From contig SSBO01000012.1 in NCBI GenBank assembly GCA_005281725.1, positions 13,879,088 to 13,943,087 of the forward strand: a DNA stretch of 64,000 nucleotides, read 5' to 3'. The stretch's first letter is position 1, and each line of letters begins with the position of its first letter. Position numbers and translations under genes: made by a program. This document shows, one piece after another, positions 1 to 12,716 of this stretch. The notes below the pieces were generated by a model, which saw only the letters and a program-made list of their open reading frames with translations, made no database searches and was not told where the DNA came from. The DNA is from Wuchereria bancrofti. Lineage: Eukaryota > Nematoda > Chromadorea > Rhabditida > Onchocercidae.

Positions 1-50
1 TTTTTTCTACTGAATTAAAAATGTCTTTCCATCTTTTTTAGCAATGTTGA

Positions 51-1327
51 ATGATGTTTCGGTTATTCAAAGTATTCATTTTATTCTTCTCAATTTATCA
101 AATGTGCTCATTTGAGGAAATTAACAAAAGCAATGAATCCACGAAGGTTTTCCTAAAATCATTTATACTGATAAGAATTGGAATTACAAAGTTACAAATT
201 TTCCTAATCACTATTCTTTAATTTCTTCGATAAATTTCAGAATTCCTGAACTTCTATAATATAAAAATTTGAATAACCTGTAATTTTCTATTCTTAGTAA
301 AATTGCTTATTACGAAGAATTGATTAAAAAGTTGTAAATCTAAAATTTGAAATATAATAAAGGAATCTTTTAAAAGTAAAGCATTATGGCATGTCGAGTT
401 TTCATGAAATTATTTAGGAAATGCATTACGGAAGTAATGATCAAAGCGAGGATGACACATGCGAACATTTCTTGAAGTTTTTAATTGTCAAAATTGAGGT
501 AGGAAATTTGTATTATCAGAATAACAATTTTAACAATATTAAATAGAATAATAGTAGCTGACAATAATAGTAATAACAATAAAAATAAAAATAATGATAA
601 TAATAATAATAATAATAATAATAAATTATCGTTATTATTATTAGTTATTATTATTGTTGTTATTATTGTTATTATTATTATTTAATATTGTTATTATTAT
701 TATTTAATATTGTTAAAAACATTATTATCTAATTTTTATGTGTTGAAAGGCAGGATGACGTGCAGGAAAATATTAGACAGATTTTTTATGTAAATTTTTT
801 AATTTCAAATCTCACTTCGAGGGAATTGAAAAAAAACAATTAAATTTTTGCAATCAAAATGAATGTTTGATTCTATGTTCAACTTTTAATTTTTCATCTA
901 ATTTCCTTAAGTCAATTTAAATTAAAACAAAGATAAATAGAAGAAAGAGAAAAAGGTGAATTAGAAAAATTCTATTTCCTTCTACTTTTATCGATAAATA
1001 AAAATGAAGTGGGAAAGAAATCCAAACAATTAATTATTTAAACGAAAAGAAAAACTGCAAATTTTAATTGAAATTTTTCCTTCAAAAGTAATTTTTCCTC
1101 AATGAAATATCAATCAGATAATTCAGTCAAATTTATTTTTAATCAATTTTTAAATTTACTATATTGCATTTCAATTTTTTCAGGAAATTCAACACCATAT
1201 CGTGAAGTTGGCAAACAATGAATATGTCAAAACTTTTGCTATTGTTTTTCTTGTCGTAGTGTTCTTTTTCATGATTTGTTTATGTTCCACTATTTTCACT
1301 TATAAACTTTTTGAGTACTTTCATTGA
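51..1327 (+). CDS. Small signal-peptide, single-pass membrane protein (unknown family)
   Basis: I do not recognise the family. Three exons, 51-146, 418-498 and 1184-1327, join in phase 0 to give 106 residues. Exon 1 opens with two adjacent ATGs and encodes a hydrophobic leader (MFRLFKVFILFFSIYQ, then MCSF), typical of a signal peptide. Exon 2 encodes a short polar, acidic stretch with one Cys. Exon 3 has a strongly hydrophobic segment of about 24 residues (TFAIVFLVVVFFFMICLC and onward), then a short tail ending in FEYFH and a TGA. Expected topology is type I: about 60 residues outside, about 10 inside. A T-rich acceptor ends at 41, ten bases before the first ATG, as for trans-splicing; exon 3 follows a perfect TTTTTTCAG. 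AATAAA occurs at 1386 and 1399. The exon 1 donor (GTTTTC) is weak; without it exon 1 alone would be a 56-codon frame. Function unknown. Confidence 0.6.
537..720. repeat. AAT/ATT trinucleotide microsatellite, inverted halves
   Basis: The first half is rich in AAT/TAA units and the second in ATT/TTG units, so the strand could fold on itself. It lies in the second intron of the small membrane-protein gene. Confidence 0.8.
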
Positions 1328-4100
1328 ATTCAAACGTGAAAGTTTTTTCTTAAATTTACGGTGGAAAGAAGAAAAGACGAAAGAAATAAAAATTTTCAAT
1401 AAATTTTTGCTTAAAATGCAAGCGAAAATATTAATTTAATCGATTCATTACAGCTGAACAAGCAAATACTGAAAATACTATACGCATAAAAGTTTTCTAT
1501 TTCAACAAGTATTGATCAAAAATTTTCTTATAATGGCAATGAAAAATAAAAAAGGGTCAATAAAATTGGTCAATGGGTCAACAAATGGTTCTGATTAGTC
1601 AACAAAAGTCACATGCAACACGTATATCAATGTGATATGTCTCTCGTTTTCAAAATAATATTAATTTATATTAGCTAACTAGTTTCCTTTATTGATTATT
1701 AGCATTGTAAGCATAACGGTAAGAGTTTATACATAGCTTTTACAAATGATATGTACGCTTCTGATTAGTTCACTGATAAAGTTAACCTTCCGAATCAGGT
1801 AAAAACGCCAATATACAAGTATTTATTAGTGGACAATTTATGGTGTATCTGTATGTTGTGTGTGTCTGTGTGTGTATGTATGTGTATGTATGTATGTGTG
1901 TGTATGTGTGTGTGTATGTATGTGTAAGTATTACTGTTGTTGTTGTTGTTTAAAGTTTAACAATTCTTTATAACCTTTCGAAAAAGGACGACAACTTTTG
2001 TTCTTCATTTCGTCCCTTCCCTCATTCTTGTCTTTCACGCCCACTCGTTTTCATTTTACCTTCAAATTGATCATTTCATTCTTCTTTTCCCTTTAACTTT
2101 TCATTTGTCTGACCTCACATATTTTTCATTTATTTAAAAAAAAATTTTCAATTTTTTTTTCTTTTACTAAAGACTTCAGTTATTTGTGTCATTTTTTTTA
2201 TATACAATTTAATTTCGAAAAAAATAAGACGAAGAAATTTCTCTTTTTATTTTATTTATTCAAATTTTTGGTAATTCGATAGGATTTTAAATTGGACAGT
2301 TTTTGATGATTGAATCTGACTTCTTATAGCATTTTAAACATTTAATACACGTTAAAAAGTGAGTTAATTCTGAACTCTTTTTGAGTGTTTATTTTTGGTT
2401 CATTGAAATGGCTCATTAAGAATATTTATTAATCTAGGAATATTTCTTAGTTAAATCTTCATTTGATCATTTTTTAATTATTTTAATTGTTTCATTTGAA
2501 TCTTTTCCATTATGCTAAATATTACATAACGTACGTGATCTTACGTAATCATACAAATTTCTCACGTCACATCATAAACGCGAGAAACCGCGTTGTTAAG
2601 TTATAAATCTCTTTGATCAGCGTCCTAAATTATAGCTTCCATTTTTACAATAATTGGAGAATTATTATAATTCATTGAAATGTTTAAAATGCACAGCAAT
2701 GGCAATTGTATATGCTTTTTCTATTACTGTTATCATTTTTAATAATTTAGTTTCGATTTATACTTTTCTTTTTAAAATGTTCCATTTTATATGATTTTGC
2801 TTTGTTTTCATTTCTTTCAATAATTACATATTACCAATAATTTTTTTATCTTTCGATAATATCATATCATTTTCGAATAAATAAAATTTCATTTTTGTTT
2901 TGATCAAATTTCATTTTTTTTATGCAAAATTTTTTCTTCTCTTATATTTGTTTTATCATAGAGAAACGAAATAATTTGAAATAAATTAAACTTTAGAAAG
3001 AAATTTAAGAAAAACACGAATTTTTCTATTTTTTTAAAATTTAATGCATTTCATGTAATAACAAATGATTAGTGATAAAGACAATGATAATAATAGTGGT
3101 AATAATATTAATAAATAACAGTGTTTATAATTAATAATAATAACAGTAATAAATAATAGAACAAATATTATTATATAACAAGCAAATGTAAAACAAATAC
3201 ATGCTAAAACTAGCTATGTCAAAATATGCACGTGAAATTTGTTTACACTGCTTACGTATTTTACTTATGATTTGTTTGATTAAACTTATTATAATTGCAT
3301 TTCATAAGTATTACTAATTGAATATGTTGAAACGATGAATTCTATTGGAAAATTGAAAATTTTACTTTTTGTATCTGTTCTGTTTTAAAAAAAAAGTTTA
3401 ATCAAACAAATCAATAGGAAGAAGTGTATTAAGAGTAAATTAATATAATTAGTCGATAATTTTGATAGTTGATTATTATCATAGTATCATTGTTAGATTC
3501 AAGTAGTCACTGTTATGCAAAACTACTTCTTTTATCATAATATATTTACATATTTACTAACCATCTCCTTTGCTTCCTGTTCATTTTATTCATAATTTCA
3601 ATGAAGTGTAGGCAGGAAGAAAAAAGAAGGAAATCAAATAATGTATTGGTAGAAATAGATAAAACGTAATTATGAAATTTTCGTTCGTTCAAATGACAAT
3701 CTACAAATCGATACAACTAATATTTTTAAATTTAAAGCCATTGGGAACACTTGGGAAATTTGGTTGACAAGAAAGAAAAGGATGTGACAGGAATAAATGA
3801 ACGAATGATCTTTTTAACTTAATTTTTTAAGAAAAAAGAAGACGATACAAAATAAAGATTAAATTGATGAATGTATTGAGAATTTGAAAGAAAAAATTAA
3901 GAAATTAAACGAATGAGCTGGTCAAACGTATAAAAGTTATTGTTTAAGTCTTTAAAAAAAAGATGAAAAATGAAGAACGATAAGTTAGCTAAAAGAGAAA
4001 AATGAAATCAAATAATTATTTACGAGATTCAATAAGTATTCCAAAGTATTACTGATTCAATCTTTGAAAATAAATTTATTTACAAAATTTTTAATTAATT
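1328..4100. other. AT-rich intergenic region
   Basis: It begins with two AATAAA signals (1386, 1399) for the gene at 51-1327. At 1552-1592 there are three closely spaced GGTCAA words. At 1846-1930 there is a TG/TATG microsatellite and near 3060-3175 AAT-rich simple sequence. I see no convincing exon on either strand. Confidence 0.6.
1846..1930. repeat. TG/TATG microsatellite
   Basis: A run of TGTG and TATG units with few interruptions, followed by a short TGT run near 1933-1950. Confidence 0.85.
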
Positions 4101-5942
4101 TGGTGAATTCATAAGTATTCAACGCTATTTCTTGAAAAACGACTTATGTAGTGAAAGTAATTGTGTTTAAACAAAATTTAATTCACATTAAGAAAAGATA
4201 TTTTATTGAAATCATTGATAATAGTTTTTTAAAAAAAAAGAACGTGCTCTCTCTGAAATATCTTAATATTTTTATTGAATAGAGTAATAATAACATGATT
4301 GTTCATTCTAGTTATACCATTAATATGATATGTTATCACCGTCATCATTGCTGCACTTAGCACTTTGCTATTTTTTTTTTTCATACTTAAAAATAATCAA
4401 TGCTTACTAATTTTTTTTGTTTTATAATTTTAAAATGATTTCGAATTATGAATTTAGTATTTGCATTTTAAAAAAACTTCATCATTCACTTGTTTTACCT
4501 TTATCATTTACAGTGTTACTTAGTTTTGATTAAAACCCTATTATCATTTATTGAAATCAAATGAATGGGAAAAAGGGAGCAAAAAAGTAGAAAAAATGAT
4601 AGAAGAGAAAAAAGTGGAAAAATTGTGCAAAATTTTGTCATTAAAAAAAAAAAAACAAAACAAAAACATAATTGTGATATATATATTTCACTGTATATAT
4701 ACTAGATATATATATTATATAATTGTGATATATATTTCACCTTTTCTTTTCCTTTCTAACTCATTCATTCACATTTTTTAATTAAAATTTGCCATTACTA
4801 ATTACTATGCTTCATTAAGCTATTATAAAATAATTTATGCGATACGAGAAAAATGAAACAAAATTTAATTATTTCATTTCATTTTTTTTGCAGTTGATTT
4901 TTTTAAAAAAAATAAATTCCATCCATATTTTAAAATGCAATGAAACAGTGATGCGATAAAATAGAAAATATTAACAATTCAAATAATATTTCGAATTATT
5001 TTTAACTTAATGTCTAAGTAAGTTTTGAAATAAATTTCAAAATAGAATAAAATCAAATTTAATGAATGCAACCATTATCAACTTTCTACTTATATCTTTC
5101 ATAGTTCATTCTTCTTATTTTATCCTTTATACCTTATCCTTCATACTTTAACCTCTATACCCTATCTTTCATACCTTATCCATTTCCCATCAAATATTCA
5201 TTTTCCTTTTGTTACAAGTATCAATAAAAAAGAATGAAAGAAAGAAAAATAATCTGCATATTTTAATCAACGAAAAATTTTTTTATTTAACAAATTGTCA
5301 ATTATTTTTTTTTTAAAATGAGCAACAACTATCTCTATTTTACTTCTTTGCTTCCTTTTTTCTCTTTTTTTTTTCAATGATTCGCAGTTTACGAAAAAAA
5401 AACACAATTTTGAAATCAAAAAATCACCGTTATCATGATAAATGTAGCACATAAATACAATTTTTTTAAGAAAGAAGTAAAAGTTTAGCCTTTTCGTCCT
5501 CCCTTTCCCTCTCTCTCTCTCTTCCTACTTCTCTCCATACCTTTTCTTACAAAAAAAATTTTTAAATTTATTTGGTTATTTTAGTAAAATTAACAGTATA
5601 ATAATCCTATATATATATATATATATATGTATATAGTGAACATAATTATAGATAATTACAATGGAAAAATGAAATAAAATTTAGGCCTAACAAATTCTGT
5701 CATTTAATTTCACTTATTATTACTATGAAATTTTTTATTATTTCTTTTCAAATGTATTTTTGAATGAGTTATTTTTATATACTATTTACGCTTTTTTCTT
5801 TTTTTTTCATTTAAGGCAATTTTAAAAATTTGGAGTTTATCTGAGGGGGAATTAATTTATTTCTCATCATTTCAATGATATATATTGCGTATGACCCTGA
5901 TGAAATGTTTATAAAATGGATATTTTATTCCGTCACATCAAC
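4101..5942 (-). repeat. Repeat R1, isolated copy (LTR-like)
   Basis: This 1.8-kb AT-rich segment matches, on the opposite strand and at roughly 85-90% by eye, the sequence at 49046-50775, and partly 54215-54847. In those two places R1 sits directly upstream of a BEL/Pao primer-binding site and gag. Here no gag follows, so this would be a solo copy if R1 is an LTR. The edge at 4101 begins TGGTGAATTC on the plus strand (ending CA on the element strand); the far edge, where similarity stops after TTATTCCG, lacks a clear TG, and I find no target-site duplication. Inside are a TA run (5603-5630), CT-rich tracts and an AT-rich imperfect palindrome at 4676-4740. Short frames inside it look non-coding. 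Confidence 0.65.
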
Positions 5943-6864
5943 GTCATTTTTCCATTTTACATTGAAATTCTCCTCTCTCTCTTTCTCCCTTCTACTTTTA
6001 AAAAAAGGAATGATGAAAAGGAGAGAGACAGAGAGAGGGAGAAAGGGAAAGAGAGATTAGAAATGGATAAGAAGAAATCATTATTTGATAGAAATTCTTT
6101 TGAATTCATTAAAATAATTGATTTTATCAAAAAAATTTTTATTTTTCATTTTTTGGCCTTAAATGGAGTGTTTTATTATTATTTCTAAGTATATAGCATT
6201 TTCAATTAACTTAAAAAAAAAAGTGCAACAAAGATAATCTTGTCATTCAAAGAAAAAAAGTAATAATTTTACTTACTAATTCTTTACGAATGTTTTCAAA
6301 ATTTACTAATATTCTTTTTTTGTTTTACTACGATAAATAATAATTATTGAAGGAACTATTCTCGTAACTCATAAGTAAACAAGTTTGAAATCATTATTTG
6401 TTGGCGTTAATTAATGTAGAAATAAGACAATTTATCTACAAATTAACAATTAAAGGTTTGATTGAGTTGATCGATCTTTCAAATAATTTCATTTACCACT
6501 GTTATTTATCAAACAAAACAAAAATTTGATTTGCATGTTCTTAAATAGTAATTGATATACTATTAAAAATTATTTTAAAATAGAAATAATTTCAAAATGA
6601 TTAAATAAGATCAAATAAGGTTAAGTTATCTATTCTTAATTATTAATTTATAACAAATAAATGTGATGTTTGTTCATTTAAACTGTATTGTTGTAACGAC
6701 TGAAATGAGCATTTGTTGGATACTTTTAAATTCTATCAAATTTCCATCTTTTTTTTCCTTTTCAAATTTCCCTTTTCAATTAGCTTCGAAATTCCATCCC
6801 ATCGACAGCTAAAACCAGTTTGTCAGCTACTAACAAATTGCGGTAACTATTTCCTGCATTTATA

Positions 6865-6962
6865 TATGCGCGTGTGTGTATGTGTGTGTGCGTGTGTGTG
6901 TCCGTCTGTCCGAGTGTGCGTCTTTCTGTGTGATGTGTGTGCGTGTGCGTGTGTGTGTGTAT
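6865..6962. repeat. TG/CG-rich microsatellite
   Basis: Interrupted GTGTGTGC repeats. The open frame across it (6713-6991) is a Cys-Val artefact of the repeat. Confidence 0.85.
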
Positions 6963-9900
6963 CGATCAATATCATGAGGAGAGGAGGGTAGCAGCGCAGT
7001 TGGTTTCCTCATACGAAATTGATTGAGTGAAAGAAGGAGGTTATAGCAAATGAATGAATGAGGTAGAAGTAGGTTGGTAGAAATTTTTCAACTATCATAA
7101 AATTGTGGGGAAGTTTTATGTAAATGAATAACTTTAAATAGATATGAATAAATTAATAAGTTAATATTCAATTCTTTCGATAAATAATTGAAATCTTTTT
7201 GTATTTTACTTATGACCTATTTTATTTTTGTATCATTGGAAATGATTTTTCCATTTTCTTATTTTGTTTACTTTTCGTTATTTATGAGAATTTCCAGTCG
7301 CTTATATTCCCACGTATATTTCATATTTTTAAGTTTATACGTATTTACGTAGTTCATTTACATGCTGCCTGTATGTTTTTATAATTGTTGAATTTTTGAT
7401 TATATTGGAATTGTAATGAAATGTAATAGTCACGTAATAACTGTTTGTTTAGTATAAATTAACTTATGTTAAAAACTGATACATTAACAATTCAGATTTA
7501 GAATTCTTCAACGTATGCGAAGTTATCTGTCAGCAGTAACACAAATATAAATATATCTCTCAGTGATATGAAAATACAATGAAAGTACTATTAATTGATG
7601 AAGCCATTTAAAATGTCCATTCTTCGGGTAATCTTTTCACTCAGATCTTTTATCATTATCTATGAAGATTATTCTTTAATCATCGATATTTTCGTTTTCT
7701 TTCACTTGTCTTTAGTAAATTTCGCAGTGCAAACTTTTTAAATTAACTATATTACTATTATTAATTCCTTCCATATGTTATCTATCCGTCATTTAAGTAA
7801 AATATTATTCCATCTAATCATAAAATACTCTTCTGTAAATGCATTCAAGACTTCTCTAGTTTTTTCCTGAATAATCAAGAAAATTCTACATAGAAAAATG
7901 TTCCATTGGAACTAATTTGCGACTTTATCTCTTTCGTGTTTTTATTTTCGCCCATAATAACATGTGGGCATTCTTGGTCTCAAATATAGTATACTGGTAG
8001 ATAGACCGAAAATCATTCCGACAAATTAAAAATCGCTACAATTTCATATGGAATTAATCTCATCTTTAATTAGGATCTCCCTCTTGGATGAGTAGGGTGG
8101 AATTTTTAATTGAAAACAGAATTAATTTCATTTTTGATAAGAACGACAAACCACTGATCACGCTGATGTCATAGATTAATACAAAATCATCTCCTTGACA
8201 TCAGTTTTATACCTTCGAAGCAATAAACTCAATTAAAAAACTCAGTTAACCTCATTAATTTACTTGTGAAAGTATAAATGTTTGGTTTTTAAAAGCAAAG
8301 TTGAAATTAAAATTTTTATTAGCATAAATTGTAATTATACGCTGCGAAGCTGATTTTCAAATTTTATTAAATTTTTTTTTCTGATAATGAAAAGATCCTT
8401 TCTTACTCAAGTAATTGGTTTTAAAATTATGCGAAATATTCCGAATTTTTGTAGCTCCTCCCACTATAAAAAGGGATTTGAAATTTGAATATACTGGAAA
8501 AAGCTTTGAAATTTATCCAAAAAAGAAAAGTAAAAACTAACATAATCTATGACTGTGCAGATGAAGAAATAGGAAGCATATCAATAATTATAAGTGTTTT
8601 GAAATTATAAATGAATATGTTTTGAAAATTAAGAATTAATAATTACAAATGCTTTGAGATTTGAGAGGTCATTTAGTCTTGTTTCCGTTATCAGAGATGT
8701 TTCAGTTTAGTTTCACTGCATTACTTTTTCTCTATCTCCCTGTCTCCTTCTCTCTATCACCATCATTTGACGAAAAAATTTTCTCTTATAATACTTGCAT
8801 CGCTTTTAAGTCTTTGCTAACAATTTTATAAACAAATCGACTGTTTCACTTCACTTAACTTCATCATCTGATGTTTACGTTGAAAAGTCATTCGTATTAA
8901 TTGTTATTTTGCTTATATAGAAAGTTATTCACTCATTTGTTGATTTTTAAAATGGAATTTAACAATAACGATACATTTGTTCGTTTGTTTCTATTTAAAA
9001 ACTTCCTTAATTTACATATTTCTTATAGAATTTTAACTCTGAAGTTATGATATCGCATAGTCTTAAATAAGATACTTTCTTTTTTCTTTCTTCTTTTTTC
9101 TTTTCTTTTTTTAGAGAGAAGAAAAAGATAGGAAAATATTTGTAGGTTTTGGTGATAAACAGTTGTTAATACACCTGCTTGCTTTTGAAATCACTTCTCT
9201 TACAACAACGATATGTTTTTCATTTAAATGTTAATTTATTTCATTTCAAGTGGTATAATAACATCAGTTTGCTGCTTATCAATTAGCAATAAATAGAATT
9301 GGGAAACCATGGAGAGAATGAGAGAAATTTTATCCGTATCTTTGGAAATTGTATGATTAAAATGTTCCCATCAAATTTGACGGAATGTTTGATGAATTAA
9401 AAAAATCGAATAATTATTTGTTCGTAAAAAATTTCCATTTTTATCACTTGGAAATTATATGATTTAAAAGCTGTTAAATTCAGCGGATGATTTGTTAATA
9501 AACATTTTTACATCGTCTATGTTTGATAAGCAGACATTGGTAGAATTGTTATTACTTATATATAAGCTGTTGCTATCAGTGATAATTTGACTTTGCTAAA
9601 ATATCATCCAATAATCTGCTACCATCTTATATCAGATGCAAATTTAATTGTAATGAAAATTCATCTTGAAACTCGTGAATATATAATTGAGATGGTAGTT
9701 ATTTCAAATCTTTTTTTTTTTGAATGTAAATTATTCTAATTCATTCAATTATTATCTAAGTCTTCTACATAAGTCATGTATAATCGTAGCTTTCTATGTG
9801 AGCTTACTATATGTTTTAATTGTTTTTCCAACGCAGTATCACAGCCAAAAGTTTTATTCGTTTCCGTGTTCACTGAAGCAATGCAGCCATTTAATTTTAA

Positions 9901-10925
9901 AAATTAAATTTTGGAAGTTTTTTTTTATTAAAAATTTGCACTTGATATCTAAAAGAGTATTTAAAAGCTGGTCGACTGATTTTAATTTATAATTTTTCCT
10001 ATCATTCTAACATAGCATATAAAATTTCATATCCGAGTAGCATCATTCTTTGATTAAGGGTATGAATGATAATCTTATTTTTGGTCTTTAATGGATTCTT
10101 TGAGTTAAGGAAAATATGTGATTAATTTACAAGAAAATTATATGTGAAATTGTAGTAGCTGTGGTCAAGAATTTCCTCTCAAATTTTTAAAATAAGCTTT
10201 TTAGGAAGTAAACGTAATCCAAAGATAAATAATGTTTTATTTATGAACTAAACACATTGCACAATCCATCACTGGTTTTATAATTTTGGGCAAACATGTG
10301 CTATTTGCATTTCCCTTAGGACCTAAAAGATATTTTGCAAAAAAAAAGAAGCTAATTTAACCTAGTCATCACGCATATTCTTTCTATCACTGATGATAAC
10401 AAGATGAAACATCTAATTTAAGCTTTATTTCATATTCATATTACATTACTTTTCCTTCTTCCTTTCCTATTTATTGTTTTATTCTTATTTGATAAAATAA
10501 ATGGATGGGGAAATAATCAAATAATGATCAAAATAAACTAACTTCAAGCTTCCTTCACTTTTTCAAGCAATACCCTTTAAAATGTGCAATCTTTCTTGAA
10601 AATTTGAATTTTTTTCATTTTGATCTAATACAAACATTCATTTTCCTTATTAGTTGGGTTGGGTAGTTAAATTTAAAAGTATATCTTGTTTAAAAAGCAA
10701 TTTCAACAAATTGTTTGCTGATGTTTTTAAAGGCAGGAGTGGGGAGTTTTTTTTTTTTTTTTTTCTTTTCTGTTAAATAAATTTACCACATTTAAACTGG
10801 TAATGAATTCTGCTTGCATCTTTTTTCTTTATTTTTTCCTATATTTCAGGTGATTTTTTTAGAGACTTTTTCCATCGAAGATTTTATGAGATTCTTTTGA
10901 GAACTCTGACAATGTATTAGTTTTA

Positions 10926-11280
10926 TCAGCAACCATCACTGTACTATACTGTACAATTGTGATTCGTATAATAGCTGATTAAACAACCATCAACATGTGT
11001 ACTGTATCAGTTGTGGTTCTTACAGTAACCGATTGCTGACCATCAGCATATGTATGATTGAGATTCTTGTAGTAGTTGATTAACAACTGTCGGTACATGT
11101 ATATTGTACCATACAATTCTGATTAACAACCATCGGCTTAAGTATGTCAGTATTAACTATATATATATATATATATATTAACTGTATAATACGGCATATC
11201 TATACTGTATTATACAATTGACGTTTTTACAGTAATTGATTAATAACCATTGGCGTGTGTATACTGTATTGTATACTTTA
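10926..11280 (+). repeat. Degenerate minisatellite, unit about 45-65 bp
   Basis: About six imperfect units recur, each with a core like GATTAACAACCATCGGC followed by a TATACTGTATTATACAATTG-like stretch and often TTCTTACAGTAA. The fifth unit is interrupted by an (AT)n run at about 11158-11178. Unit lengths vary, so copy boundaries are approximate. Confidence 0.7.
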
Positions 11281-12716
11281 CTGGTATATTAAGCAGAAAA
11301 AATGTATTATTTTGAAGTTTATCATATTATTTTGCTGCTATGTTGAGGAAGATGGATAATGTAATGAATTTTGAATTCTCTGAGTAAGAGAAATATCGGA
11401 ATGATTGAGAAAGGGATTTTATATGATATTGCCTTCATTACTGATAATAATCGTTATGCCAATAAATCTTGTTCCTTTTTCTCTCTGAACTTCACCTCAG
11501 GCTATATCTGTTGAATGGAATGATAAAAGAAGATAAGACATGAAAATATAACTGATTATAATGCGTCTGTTGCAACGATGCATTACGATTTAATTGTTTG
11601 AATATTAGTCGAATTATTTTTGAAAATTTCTATTTTTGATCATTAATTTCACACATATTAATCAATCATATATTGCTTATAACTAATTAATTATCTTTGT
11701 TTATGTCCACATGTTTGTTTACACTATACCTATGTATTACATTATCCATATTAATCTATCGTATCTTTAATCTCTACTCATATAATTCATATCTTTTATC
11801 CCTATATTCATCTATATTCATTTATATCCATATCCATACCTTTGCATTATCTGTAACTTTATTACTTTATTCATATTCTATCCCCTTTTCTCTCATCATT
11901 TAATGCATCAAAGATTATTTTCATTTTGTTTGCTTATATTTGTTCAATTATTTGCTTCTTTTTTCTGCTAATGTATTCATCACATTCCTTAATGTCTGTT
12001 ATGTTATTTCCTTTCAGAACTCTTACTTCTCTCGCCTTCTATTCTTTTTGTCTTTTTCATACTATTCTTTCATACTCCCTTTCCTAGAAAATATCTTTTC
12101 AAAAATTTTTATTCACAAATATTCTTTTCCTATATTTATTTCCCGTTAATTTCTACGTTTCATTTATTCCACCATTTATATTTAATTTAGAATTTTGTTA
12201 ATATTAAAGTTAGTTGTATTATATCTGAATCATGGCGGTACTTCTTAATCTTAACCTTCCTTTTCTTTTTAATTAGAACATATCCGTTTGGACTTTATGT
12301 AAATATTTTATGCTAAAATCATAAGACTGTCCCATTCATCAGTTGACATTTGTGACACCTTCATCCTGAATATTTCATATATTTATTAGATTTAGGAAAA
12401 AAAAATGTGAAATTTTAGAACTGAAATTACTATCCATCTATGATTTGGTTATTATTAGCTCTCTGAAATATGCATGATTTATTTCATACACAATATATAT
12501 GTTTTATTTACTTATTGTTATTGTAAATGTTTCATTCGTTTCACTTTGTAAATTTTAGAGAATTTTGAAATAGAAAATATTGGTATTTTTCTTTTTCAGC
12601 AGCAAAAATAAATTGGCAGTAATTTAATTTATTACTATGTTTCTAACAACGTGTACAGCCCTATTCTGAATTATTTTTACAAAAAAACGAAAAACAAAAT
12701 TGAAGAAACTATCTGG

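Larger units (their letters stand above)
5943..12599. other. Long AT-rich intergenic region
   Basis: It contains a TG/CG-rich microsatellite (6865-6962), a TATA-like CTATAAAAAGGG at 8464 preceded by CTCCTCCCA but with no convincing gene after it, and the minisatellite at 10926-11280. Isolated acceptor-like sites occur (for example the AG at about 10849 on plus and near 7870 on minus), each followed by only 22-26 open codons; I could not link them into a gene. Confidence 0.55.

Noticed and set aside
6713..6991. 92-codon frame rich in Cys and Val
   Set aside because: It is read from the TG/CG microsatellite and has no splice or start context.
7789..7865. Minus-strand exon of 25 codons after an ATTCAG acceptor
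   Set aside because: Isolated, AT-rich, no upstream exon or family resemblance.
8464..8475. TATA-like promoter
   Set aside because: A strong-looking box, but no gene could be placed downstream.
10850..10920. Exon after a good ATATTTCAG acceptor
   Set aside because: Only about 22 open codons in one phase and no partner exon found.
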